DNA of 53,808 nucleotides from positions 1-53,808 of the forward strand of contig CAMKKZ010000027.1 of NCBI GenBank assembly GCA_946413525.1, read 5' to 3'. Below, in pieces: positions 25,639 through 34,140 of this stretch (positions within the stretch are counted from its first letter, which is position 1; each line of letters starts with the position of its first letter). Origin of the DNA: an uncultured Oribacterium sp. (lineage in GTDB: Bacteria > Bacillota > Clostridia > Lachnospirales > Lachnospiraceae). The translations under genes were made by a program, and so were the position numbers. Below the pieces are notes generated by a model, which was not told the origin of the DNA, ran no database searches, and worked only from the letters and a program-made list of their open reading frames with translations.

Positions 25639-26496
25639 ATGGCTGAGAAGAGTGTTTTTGTAAGCAGGACAGAGTATCCGTTTTTCGAAGAGATTCATGT
25701 AAATATCGATTGGTTCGGTGGTTTCGCGTTGAGCCAAAAACGCAAATGTCAGATTGGTCTGCATCAGAATTTTTTGAGGGCTTATCCGGAAGAGAGGGTT
25801 CTGGAAATTTCATCATCCAGCCTGTTTTCACTGGGATCAAGACTTAGCGCAATGAATTTGCGTAAAAGAACCCGGAAGGGATTGACGACAGTGGAGAGCG
25901 CGTTCCAGTCTTCCCGTATCTACAGTGATGGCGTGAGGACGGTTGGGCCGTTTGAAGAGTATCTTTTCCTCCCAGGCAGGAAATGCAAAAAGCTCGTGAA
26001 AGAAAAGTCTTTGGGTATGCATTCGTACATGTATGAATTTGACGGTATGACATTTTTTGCCCCTGAATGGCATATTTCACAGTTTTACGACTTCCTTTAT
26101 TTGAACGCGCTCCTGGAGCCGGAAAATGAGGAAGTAAAAGGACAGCTTCTTAAAGAAGATTACACGGCGTTCACAGATTTGGCCACCAGATCGCTGAATT
26201 GCCAGGCGAGATCCGCTGCTATATTTGTTGGTTTGACCAAAGCCGGATTAGTTAGTGAGGTTAAGGATTACGATTCTTATCTGAAACTTTTCCGAACAAA
26301 GGCAGATGGCAAGGCGGATGGTCCACATGCCTATGAACACGTCCAACTTCTACGTAAGGACAAGGTGAAGCTGCTTTCCCCGATTGTACGTTGCAGCTTT
26401 CATAAGGAAGATGTGGAATCCTATTATGCTGAGCATTGCAGTATGCTGAACAATAGCAAAGATGAAGATAATTATCTTGACCGCAAACGCGGATAA
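25639..26496 (+). CDS. DUF6977/NADAR-type, DarT1-associated antitoxin homologue (orphan)
   Basis: A 285-residue protein with the wording FGGFALSQKRKCQIGLHQNF, VLEISSSSLFSLGSRLSAMN, TTVESAFQSSRIY, GPFEEYLF, FYDFLYLNALL, and TRSLNCQARSAAIFVGLTKA. I recognise this as the family annotated as DarT1-associated NADAR antitoxin (DUF6977), in which the antitoxin removes ADP-ribose added by the DarT1 toxin. No DarT-like ART gene is beside it, so it is solitary here and could protect against foreign DarT or act elsewhere. I use ATG 25639, with AAAGGGAGAGG upstream; an earlier in-frame start lies in the palindrome. Family recognition is from memory of conserved wording. Confidence 0.65.
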   Translation: MAEKSVFVSRTEYPFFEEIHVNIDWFGGFALSQKRKCQIGLHQNFLRAYPEERVLEISSSSLFSLGSRLSAMNLRKRTRKGLTTVESAFQSSRIYSDGVRTVGPFEEYLFLPGRKCKKLVKEKSLGMHSYMYEFDGMTFFAPEWHISQFYDFLYLNALLEPENEEVKGQLLKEDYTAFTDLATRSLNCQARSAAIFVGLTKAGLVSEVKDYDSYLKLFRTKADGKADGPHAYEHVQLLRKDKVKLLSPIVRCSFHKEDVESYYAEHCSMLNNSKDEDNYLDRKRG

Positions 26497-26565
26497 AGGT
26501 TCAAGATGACAGGCAGGTAGGCTTTACACAGGTCAGCAGCATTCGGAGCATGTATGGAAGAGATA

Positions 26566-26609
26566 ATCTGAACAAAATATGCCTTCAGGCATGTTTTGTT
26601 CAGATTTTT
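26566..26609 (+). terminator. Hairpin terminator after the antitoxin-like gene
   Basis: ATCTGAACAAAATATGCC pairs with GGCATGTTTTGTTCAGAT (one bulge) around TTCA, followed by TTTT. Its right arm recurs at 16737-16758. The other bases of 26497-26720 hold REP copy 3 and no gene. Confidence 0.85.
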
Positions 26610-26647
26610 GCTGGTAATGTCAAGAGTTTTGAAGAAAAATGGATCCA

Positions 26648-26706
26648 ACACAGGGGGACGGTCCTTTTGTGTTAGGGAGTAACACAAAAGGACCGTCCCC
26701 CTGTGT
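26648..26706. repeat. REP-like palindrome, copy 3
   Basis: ACACAGGGGGACGGTCCTTT plus TGTGTTA and its exact complement around GGGAG. It stands between two convergent genes, 14 bases from the stop of the second amidohydrolase. Confidence 0.9.
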
Positions 26707-26720
26707 TCTGTGTTGCGGGC

Positions 26721-28424
26721 TTATCTGGAGAAGACTTTCTTTCCCTCGAAGTAGGTCGCGGAGGGCCTGGCGGCGTGGATCTCTGCCTCCGGGCAGGTCA
26801 GCACGTCCTTGTCAACGAGGAGGAAGTCCGCGTATTTGCCTTCCTTGATGCTGCCCCTTTGCTCGTCGATGAACATTTGCTTCGCGCAGTTGATGGTCAG
26901 GGCCGTGAGGGCCTGCTCGCGGGTCAGCAGCTCTTTGGGCCACCAAGGGGAGCCGTTTTCTCCGTTCAGCACGCCTGTGACCGCGATCTCCATTATGCCG
27001 AAGGGGTCGTCGGGGCTGCCGCTCAACGCGGGATAGTCGGAATGTGAGGACACGTTGATGCCGTAATCGAAGAATGATTTCATGGGATAGAACTCGTTTT
27101 CCATGCCCGCGGGAACCATGGTCTTCAGCGTCTCAATTTCCCCGTCGGGGAAATGATGCCAATGCATGCCGGCGGTGACGCATATCTTATGGTCTGCCAT
27201 GCGCTGATAATCCGATGGATTTACGTTGCGCACGTGCACAAGCGTGTTCCGCATTTCATCCTTTCCGCCATTGACGAACGCGTTCACGGCAAGGTTGACC
27301 GCCTTGTTGCCCATTACATGGACGTGCATGGCCATGCCCTCCGCATTGGCACTTCTGGTCATGTCTGTAACTTCCTCTTCCGTCCAGTTGACCCTGCCCT
27401 GGTGGCCGTCGGGATATAATGGATCCACATACCCGGTGCCGGTTTCCACCGTGCCGTCAATGAAGAGCTTCACCCAGTCCGTCCTCACGCGTTCGGAAGA
27501 GAACTTCCTGGCATCCTTAGCCTTGGTGAAGGCTTCTTCCAGATCCATCCAGCTTTCAATCTCATAGCTCATGCCGATCACAAAGTGCATGTCGCCGGCC
27601 TTGTCCATCTGGAAGGCGGCCTCATAAAGATTGGTGTTGTAGAAATAAGGGGACCAGCCATCCATATACATCGTGTAGCCCTCGGACAGCAAATGCTCCT
27701 GGATCTGGCCCAGGTTCTTCTTTGCTATGTCAATGGGGAAGAGCCTGTCATTATCCAGGAAGGAACGTGCGTAGGTTCCTGCCTGCTCCTTCAGATAGCC
27801 GCTGGGGGTGCCGTCCGGCCCCATCATGATCTCGCCGCCGCGTATGGCATCCTTCTCCATGAGCACCGTGCCGTCTTCCTTCATGATGCCCGCGTTGACC
27901 AGGGCGATGGTGTTTACCAGGCCCTTGTGGCCCTCCTCATCCGCGAAGTACATGGGAATATCGCTGCATATCGCGTCCAACTGCTGACGAGTGGGCATGT
28001 TTTTCTCGAAGATGTTCACATTCCAGCCGAAGCCGAACAGGGCCGTCATCCCATTTTCCTTTGCCTTCCTGACCGCTGCGGGGACGATGTCTGTCAGGAA
28101 TTTGTCCACATCATCGTGCTGGCCGACCAGCACGCCGACTGACTGGATGGCGAAACCCATCGAATAATGCGCGTGACCGTTGCCGCAGGAGGGCATTACG
28201 AGGCCCTTCCCGCTATAATCCAGAACCTCGGTCCTGCCTTCTTCCACGAATGCTTCGGCTCCCTTCCTGTCGCCCACATAGATGTATCTGCCGTCCTTGA
28301 CGGCGAACGCCTCCGCGAGCCGATTGCCCTCGGACGTGAATATCTTCCCATATACAACGAGATCGGCAATGGCCTTTTCGCCTGCACTCTGAATATTGTT
28401 TCCGGGATTTGTTTTGTTCATCAT
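26721..28424 (-). CDS. YtcJ-like metal-dependent amidohydrolase (second paralogue)
   Basis: A 567-residue amidohydrolase-3 enzyme. The first metal motif is GNGHAHYSM instead of the usual DxHxH context; further ligand segments are MHVHVMGNKAVN and LVHVRN, and the Asp is in SSHSDYPALSG. The C-terminus SIKEGKYADFLLVDKDVLT matches the family. Members act on amides of unknown nature. It is only modestly like the paralogue at 22234. The start ATGATG has AAGGA 5 bases and GGAGG 14 bases upstream; the promoter region holds a perfect palindrome (28481-28499). GC content is clearly higher than in its neighbours, which may mean a separate origin. Confidence 0.88.
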   Translation of the reverse strand: MMNKTNPGNNIQSAGEKAIADLVVYGKIFTSEGNRLAEAFAVKDGRYIYVGDRKGAEAFVEEGRTEVLDYSGKGLVMPSCGNGHAHYSMGFAIQSVGVLVGQHDDVDKFLTDIVPAAVRKAKENGMTALFGFGWNVNIFEKNMPTRQQLDAICSDIPMYFADEEGHKGLVNTIALVNAGIMKEDGTVLMEKDAIRGGEIMMGPDGTPSGYLKEQAGTYARSFLDNDRLFPIDIAKKNLGQIQEHLLSEGYTMYMDGWSPYFYNTNLYEAAFQMDKAGDMHFVIGMSYEIESWMDLEEAFTKAKDARKFSSERVRTDWVKLFIDGTVETGTGYVDPLYPDGHQGRVNWTEEEVTDMTRSANAEGMAMHVHVMGNKAVNLAVNAFVNGGKDEMRNTLVHVRNVNPSDYQRMADHKICVTAGMHWHHFPDGEIETLKTMVPAGMENEFYPMKSFFDYGINVSSHSDYPALSGSPDDPFGIMEIAVTGVLNGENGSPWWPKELLTREQALTALTINCAKQMFIDEQRGSIKEGKYADFLLVDKDVLTCPEAEIHAARPSATYFEGKKVFSR

Positions 28425-28480
28425 TTTCCTTCTTTTCCTCCTTTTTTTAAATTATGCTCATGTGTGAAAGCATTTGCCAT

Positions 28481-28499
28481 TTGCCAATAGAATTGGCAA
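28481..28499 (-). promoter_or_regulatory. Perfect 8-bp palindrome, operator candidate
   Basis: TTGCCAAT-AGA-ATTGGCAA lies 57 bases upstream of the second amidohydrolase start, with a further half-like TTTGCCAT beside it. Size and symmetry suit a repressor site. No regulator gene adjoins. Confidence 0.5.
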
Positions 28500-28546
28500 T
28501 AACGTGCCGGACAAAAGAAATTATAAATCATCCGGGGCTCTTTGGC

Positions 28547-28643
28547 AGACCCGCTTGCCTTTGAGTGCGTCTATTTCGGAATGGCTCCCCTTTATAGATA
28601 CTTCCATCAGAGACCCGCTTGCCTGTGAGTACGTCTATTTCGT
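28547..28643. repeat. Two-copy 32-bp direct repeat
   Basis: AGACCCGCTTGCCTTTGAGT (28547) and AGACCCGCTTGCCTGTGAGT (28611), each followed by a CGTCTATTTCG, are 64 bases apart. On the minus strand each reads EIDxLxGKRV, but in different frames, so this looks like a decayed coding repeat. The 28425-28872 gap otherwise holds only the operator and promoter candidates. Confidence 0.6.
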
Positions 28644-28747
28644 ACAGCCCTTTGATTCTAAGAAAAAAACATTTGGAAAGCAAGCATTTTGAATGGCTTT
28701 TTACTGGAATTTATAAATGTCTGAATGAATTCCCGAAATATTATTTC

Positions 28748-28776
28748 TTGTCATCTTTTTTGTCAGGTGTTACAAT
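28748..28776 (+). promoter_or_regulatory. Sigma-70-type promoter for the ATPase remnant
   Basis: TTGTCA (28748-28753) and TACAAT (28771-28776) are 17 bases apart, 97 bases before the ATG at 28873. Confidence 0.55.
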
Positions 28777-28872
28777 GATTTGCGAAAGATTGGATGATGT
28801 TTGGTGGAAAAATAATAGATATGATGAAGAACATTCAGCCAGGATAGATTAGAGGATAGCAGTCGGGATATT

Positions 28873-29481
28873 ATGGAAAGATTCAACACAGCCGCAGTTT
28901 GTATACCGTCAAAACATTATATGGTGGATATTACCAGTCGGGTTAAGGAAATTAAAAAACTCGTTGATGGGGGCGCGTACTTTGCAATCAATCGTGCCAG
29001 ACAGTACGGGAAAACTACAACGCTGCTTGCGCTGAAACGGGAATTGGAGAAGGATTATTCTGTGATAAGCCTGGATTTTCAGGGGATAAGCAGGAGCGGG
29101 TTTTCTACAGAAGAGGATTTTGTACAGGCCTTTTGCAGATTGTTCAAAAAAAGCCCGGCAACATACAATGCCATGCCGGATGAAATCAAAGATTGTATCG
29201 GAGAATACATTGCCCTATTGATGATAGATGAGCCATCTTGCCCCGCAGGCGGTTCGCTATGTCAGAATTCAGAATGGCAAAAACCCACTCTGATAGATGA
29301 GGAACGTAACAGAGATCGAAGGCGGATGGATGTAGTGATACATTACAGGGGCAGACGATATATCATAGAGCTTAAAATATGGCACGGAGACAGATATAAT
29401 GCCAAAGCTGAAAGGCAGATCATGGATTATCTGGATTCCTATGGGCTGGATACAGGATATCTCCTGAGTTTCAACTTTTAA
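28873..29481 (+). pseudogene. Internally deleted AAA-ATPase/PD-(D/E)xK protein with repeat insert
   Basis: The 202-codon frame joins two ends of a protein that is normally over 500 residues. The N-terminal part has YMVDITSRVKEIKKLVDGG, P-loop RARQYGKT, and stops at the Walker B-like ALLMIDE. The C-terminal part, RRRMDVVIHYRGRRYIIELK then IWHGDRYNAKAERQIMDYLD and DTGYLLSFNF, is the usual PD-(D/E)xK end of such ATPases. Between them sit 23 codons of the 'CACTCT' repeat (CPAGGSLCQNSEWQKPTLID). The reading frame is intact, so a shortened product may be made, but the sensor and lid parts of the ATPase are gone. Confidence 0.75.
29222..29301 (+). repeat. In-frame copy of the 'CACTCT' repeat inside an ATPase gene
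   Basis: TGATAGATGAG stands at 29222 and again at 29291, exactly 69 bases (23 codons) apart. The unit reads TTGCCCCGCAGGCGGTTCGC, ATGTCAGAATTCAGAATGG, CAAAAACCCACTCTGATAGA. The copy at 44863-44940 matches it closely and is also coding in the same frame. Confidence 0.85.
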
Positions 29482-29531
29482 AATAAAAAAGGCCGGCGTA
29501 GAGAAGGTCCGTATAGGGGAGAAGACAGTTT

Positions 29532-29675
29532 ATGAAGGGATTGTGTGAAAAATCATTTGAAATTCAGTGCTCCGTTCGCAGTCGTGCCTGGCGACTTCAT
29601 GCGCGCGTTCTGAGCCTTTTGATTCTTTTCGCTGTTGCGTTGTCTTTCGCTTTGTGGTCGCTTTGTCATGGCTAA
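29532..29675 (+). CDS. Possible 47-residue membrane peptide upstream of gapA
   Basis: An ATG with GGGGAG 10 bases upstream opens a 47-codon frame with a basic N-terminal half (CSVRSRAWRLHARV) and one hydrophobic helix, LSLLILFAVALSFALWSL, long enough to cross a membrane. It ends 15 bases before the gapA -35 box. No family is recognised; it could be a genuine small membrane protein or chance. Confidence 0.35.
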   Translation: MKGLCEKSFEIQCSVRSRAWRLHARVLSLLILFAVALSFALWSLCHG

Positions 29676-29689
29676 CGCATAATTTGTAC

Positions 29690-30789
<1,100 letters not shown>

Positions 30790-30820
30790 GATGCCGGCTG
30801 TTCAGAAGGCTGATGAAAGC

Positions 30821-30960
30821 TGATTCGTGAGAGGGCGCTGGCCGTTCACTGTTGACTGAACTGATTCGTGAGAGTGCTGGCACTTCACTGGAATGATTCG
30901 TGAGAGGGGCGCTGGCCGTTCACTGTTGACTGAACTGATTCATAAGAGGGCGCTGGCTGG
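30821..30960 (+). repeat. Minisatellite after gapA
   Basis: Four units of 33-42 bp beginning TGATTCGTGAGAGGGCGCTG; units 1 and 3 are nearly identical through GGCCGTTCACTGTTGACTG, unit 2 is shorter and unit 4 partial. It fills most of the space between the gapA stop and its terminator. Confidence 0.8.
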
Positions 30961-30986
30961 TCCCAGCTCTGTTATCTGCGGGTCAG

Positions 30987-31020
30987 GCCGCCAGGGGCAA
31001 AGGCCCTTGGCGGCTTTTTA
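30987..31020 (+). terminator. Intrinsic terminator of gapA
   Basis: GCCGCCAGGGGC pairs with GCCCTTGGCGGC (one G-T pair) around AAAG and is followed by TTTTT. A textbook terminator separating gapA from pgk transcription. Confidence 0.9.
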
Positions 31021-31068
31021 TCTATAGGTTATGAAGAGTCATCAAGGCTTTTCATGACCGGACTTGGC

Positions 31069-31147
31069 GAATCCCGTAGGGATTTGTCCGACCAAAGGGA
31101 GGATTTTGACGCGCTTTTCCTTGAAGCGCGTCAAAACCCATATTTTT
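31069..31147 (+). repeat. Leader hairpin repeat before pgk
   Basis: GAATCCCGTAGGGATT is followed by GAGGATTTTGACGCGC, TTTTCCTTGAAGCGCG and TCAAAACCCATATTT. The core folds as TTTTGACGCGC / GCGCGTCAAAA. The same element is found at 20062-20171 on the minus strand. It ends 26 bases before pgk, so it is part of the leader, and could be regulatory or a terminator without a T-tract. Confidence 0.75.
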
Positions 31148-31173
31148 AATATCATCAAAAGGAGATTGGCGAT

Positions 31174-32388
31174 ATGGCTGCATTAAACAAGAAATCAGTT
31201 GACGATATTAATGTAAAGGGCAAGAAGGTTCTTTGCCGCTGCGATTTCAACGTCCCCCTGAAGGAGGGGAAGATTACCGATGAGAACAGGCTCGTGGCCG
31301 CGCTCCCGACCATCAAGAAGCTTATTGCCGATGGCGGCAAGGTGATTCTTTGCTCCCACCTTGGGAAGCCGAAGGGGGAGCCGAAGCCTGAGCTTTCCCT
31401 TGCGCCGGTGGCGAAGCGCCTTAGCGAGCTGCTTGGCCAGGAAGTGAAGTTCGCTGCCGACAACGAGGTGGTGGGACCGAACGCGGAGGCTGCCGTGGAA
31501 GCGATGAAGGACGGCGACGTGATCCTTCTCGAGAATACGCGTTACCGCGCGGAAGAAACCAAGAACGGGGAGGCCTTCTCGAAGGATCTTGCCTCTCTGG
31601 CGGAAGTCTTTGTAAATGACGCTTTCGGCACCGCCCACAGGGCGCACTGCTCCAATGTGGGCGTGACCCAGTTCATTGACGGCCCGTCCGTGGTGGGCTA
31701 CCTGATGCAGAAGGAAATCAAGTTCCTTGGGCAGGCTGTGGAGGATCCGGTACGTCCTTTCGTGGCCATTCTTGGCGGCGCGAAGGTTGCGGACAAGCTG
31801 AACGTCATTTCAAACCTTCTGGAGAAGTGCGACACGCTGATCATCGGCGGCGGCATGGCTTATACCTTCGCGAAGGCTCAGGGCTATGAGATCGGAAAGT
31901 CCCTGCTGGATGACACGAAGGTGGATTACTGCAAGGAGATGATCGAGAAGGCGGCGAAGCTTGGCAAGAAGCTGCTCCTCCCTGTGGACGCCGTCATTAC
32001 AGCCTCCTTCCCGGATCCCATTGACGCGGAAATTGCCACGGAGGTGGTTGACATTGACAAGATTCCTGCCGACAAGATGGGCATGGACATTGGACCGAAG
32101 ACCCAGGAGCTTTATGCCGATGCCGTGAAATCGGCGAAGACCGTTGTCTGGAACGGCCCGATGGGCGTGTTTGAGAACCCGATCCTGGCAGCCGGCACGA
32201 AGGCTGTGGCAAAGGCCCTTGCGGAGACAGAGGCCACGACGGTCATCGGCGGCGGCGATTCCGCGGCAGCGGTCAACCAGATGGGCTTCGGCGACAAGAT
32301 GACCCATATCTCCACGGGCGGCGGCGCGTCCCTTGAATTCCTGGAGGGCAAGGAGCTGCCCGGCGTCGCGGCGGCGAATGACAAATAA
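31174..32388 (+). CDS. pgk: Phosphoglycerate kinase
   Basis: A 404-residue enzyme that makes ATP and 3-phosphoglycerate from 1,3-bisphosphoglycerate. Family signatures are [79 protein letters not shown], and the nucleotide-binding [13 protein letters not shown] with [13 protein letters not shown] at the end. AAGGAG precedes the ATG. It is downstream of gapA and upstream of tpiA on the same strand, the usual order in Firmicutes, although here repeats interrupt the spaces. Confidence 0.97.
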   Translation: MAALNKKSVDDINVKGKKVLCRCDFNVPLKEGKITDENRLVAALPTIKKLIADGGKVILCSHLGKPKGEPKPELSLAPVAKRLSELLGQEVKFAADNEVVGPNAEAAVEAMKDGDVILLENTRYRAEETKNGEAFSKDLASLAEVFVNDAFGTAHRAHCSNVGVTQFIDGPSVVGYLMQKEIKFLGQAVEDPVRPFVAILGGAKVADKLNVISNLLEKCDTLIIGGGMAYTFAKAQGYEIGKSLLDDTKVDYCKEMIEKAAKLGKKLLLPVDAVITASFPDPIDAEIATEVVDIDKIPADKMGMDIGPKTQELYADAVKSAKTVVWNGPMGVFENPILAAGTKAVAKALAETEATTVIGGGDSAAAVNQMGFGDKMTHISTGGGASLEFLEGKELPGVAAANDK

Positions 32389-32480
32389 GCTGGGTACTGA
32401 ATCGGTAGCAAATATCATATAAAGAATATCATATAGCAAATAACATATAGCAAACGGCAGTTTTGACGTTTGCTATAGTT

Positions 32481-32600
32481 CGCTATGTTTCGCTATAGTT
32501 TGCTAAAATACGCTATGTTTCGCTATAGTTTGCTAAAATACGCTATATTTCACTGTGGTTTGCCGAAATACGCTGGTATTCACTATAGTGAAATATAGCT
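32481..32600 (+). repeat. 30-bp minisatellite between pgk and tpiA
   Basis: Four 30-base units. Units 1 and 2 (32481-32510 and 32511-32540) are identical: CGCTATGTTTCGCTATAGTT then TGCTAAAATA. Units 3 and 4 are degenerate, and related TTGCTATAG wording starts near 32400. It ends just before the tpiA ribosome site. Confidence 0.9.
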
Positions 32601-32627
32601 CCTTTGATGAAGGGAAGACAGGGTAAT

Positions 32628-33377
32628 ATGAGGAAGAAAATTATTGCCGGCAACTGGAAAATGAACATGACCCCGACGGAAGCGGTGAAGCTTTGCGAAA
32701 CGCTGAAGCCGTTGGTCAAAAATGAGGATGTGGATGTTGTGTTCTGCGTCCCGGCCATAGACATTATCCCAGTGGCGGAGGCCGTGAAGGGCACGAATAT
32801 CAATGTGGGCGCCGAGAACCTGTATTTCGAGGACAAGGGCGCTTATACGGGCGAGGTTTCCGCGGACATGCTGCTGGATGCCGGCGTGAAATACGTTATC
32901 ATGGGGCATTCCGAGAGAAGGGAATATTTCCATGAGACGGATGCGGATATTAACAAGAAGCTGAAGAAGGCTTTGGAGAAGGGCCTTATCCCCATCGTCT
33001 GCTGCGGCGAGTCCCTGGAGCAGAGGGAGCAGGGCATCTGCTTTGACTTTGTCAGGATGCAGCTCAAGATCGCCTTCCAGGGTGTTTCCGCGGAGGATGC
33101 GAAGAAGGTCGTGATCGCCTACGAGCCGATCTGGGCCATTGGCACCGGGAAGACCGCCACTGCCGATCAGGCGGAAGAGGTCTGCAAGGCCATCCGTGAT
33201 CTTCTTACGGAGCTTTATGGCAGCGATACGGCGGAAGCCATCCGCATTCAGTATGGCGGATCCATGAATGCCGGAAACTGCAAAGAGCTTCTCGCGAAGC
33301 CGAACATTGACGGCGGACTGATTGGCGGGGCATCCCTGAAGCCGGATTTTGGCAGCATTGTGAATTACAATAAGTGA
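32628..33377 (+). CDS. tpiA: Triosephosphate isomerase
   Basis: A 249-residue enzyme that interconverts dihydroxyacetone phosphate and glyceraldehyde 3-phosphate. [16 protein letters not shown] at the N-terminus, the catalytic His in [12 protein letters not shown], the catalytic Glu in [15 protein letters not shown] and the phosphate loop [13 protein letters not shown] with GGLIGGASL are all present. I start at ATG 32628 (MRKKIIAG); an earlier in-frame ATG at 32604 is too long for the family. Third gene of the glycolytic cluster. Confidence 0.97.
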   Translation: MRKKIIAGNWKMNMTPTEAVKLCETLKPLVKNEDVDVVFCVPAIDIIPVAEAVKGTNINVGAENLYFEDKGAYTGEVSADMLLDAGVKYVIMGHSERREYFHETDADINKKLKKALEKGLIPIVCCGESLEQREQGICFDFVRMQLKIAFQGVSAEDAKKVVIAYEPIWAIGTGKTATADQAEEVCKAIRDLLTELYGSDTAEAIRIQYGGSMNAGNCKELLAKPNIDGGLIGGASLKPDFGSIVNYNK

Positions 33378-33532
33378 TGAAAGGCAAGCCTTTTATAAGC
33401 TGAACGAATTGAATGGATAATGGATAGTTCTGCCCAGACGGCCGCAAGGCCTGTTGACCGGCATAAGGAAACGATGATCTGATCAGCATTTCCTTAAGGA
33501 TTCCCCATCGGATTCATGGAAACTGCTCTTTC

Positions 33533-33722
33533 CGGAATCATGGTGGGGGATTTTGTTTTTTCGGAATCATGGCGGGGGGGTTGCTTTTCCGGAATCATGG
33601 CGGGGGATTTTGTTTTTCCGGAATCATGGCGGGGGATTTTGTATTTTTGAAATCATGGTGGGTGGTTTTGCTTTTTTGAAATCATGGTGGGTGGTTTTGC
33701 TTTTTGGGAATATGGCGGGGTA
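33533..33722 (+). repeat. 29-30 bp minisatellite after tpiA
   Basis: About six and a half units of the type GGAATCATGGCGGGGGATTT TGTTTTTCC, drifting to AAATCATGGTGGGTGGTTTT GC in the last ones. It fills the end of the 33378-33736 gap. The first part of that gap has a short AAAGGC-AA-GCCTTTT hairpin right after tpiA and an AAGGAAA...ATTTCCTT inverted repeat at 33467-33497. The last unit merges into the ribosome site of the next gene. Confidence 0.9.
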
Positions 33723-33736
33723 AAGGGGGGATCAAA

Positions 33737-34081
33737 ATGGTTTCAGGATACAAGGTCATTACGCTTTGCGGCAGCACCCGGTTCAAGGATGCTTTCATTG
33801 AAGCGCAGAAGAAGCTTACGCTGGAGGGGAACATTGTCATCAGCGTCGGGCTCTTCGGGCATTCCGGGGACGATGAGGTCTGGGACGGGATGGACGAGGG
33901 CGCGATTTCTAAAACGAAGGAAATGCTGGATAACATGCATAAGCGGAAGATAGATATGTCGGATGAGATTTTCGTGCTTAATGTCGGCGGATACATTGGC
34001 TCGAGTACCAGGTCCGAGATTGAATATGCCAGGGCTGCCGGAAAGGGCGTGCGGTATCTTGAAGAGGAGGGGAAGGGATAA
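33737..34081 (+). CDS. Nucleoside 2-deoxyribosyltransferase-like protein
   Basis: A 114-residue protein: YKVITLCGSTRFKDAFIEAQ, KKLTLEGNIVISVGLFGHSG, then MHKRKIDMSDEIFVLNVGGY and SSTRSEIEYARAAGKGVRYL. It has the Rossmann-like layout of the NDT/DUF4406 superfamily (CGSxRF...; D.I..ln.gGyiG.sT..EI.yA...GK.i.yle). Such proteins bind or cleave nucleotides; enzymatic function here is unproven. ATG 33737 has GGGGGG 7 bases upstream. It opens a run of four co-directional genes. Confidence 0.7.
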   Translation: MVSGYKVITLCGSTRFKDAFIEAQKKLTLEGNIVISVGLFGHSGDDEVWDGMDEGAISKTKEMLDNMHKRKIDMSDEIFVLNVGGYIGSSTRSEIEYARAAGKGVRYLEEEGKG

Positions 34082-34140
34082 TATTCAAAAGCTCGTCCGT
34101 TGATGGAGCAGGACGCACGGTATATTGAAGAGGAGGGGTG

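Noticed and set aside
33533..33722. Array considered as a CRISPR
   Set aside because: Units are contiguous with no unique spacers, degenerate progressively and have no cas genes; it is a minisatellite. The same holds for the arrays at 30.8, 32.5, 35.3 and 39.4 kb.
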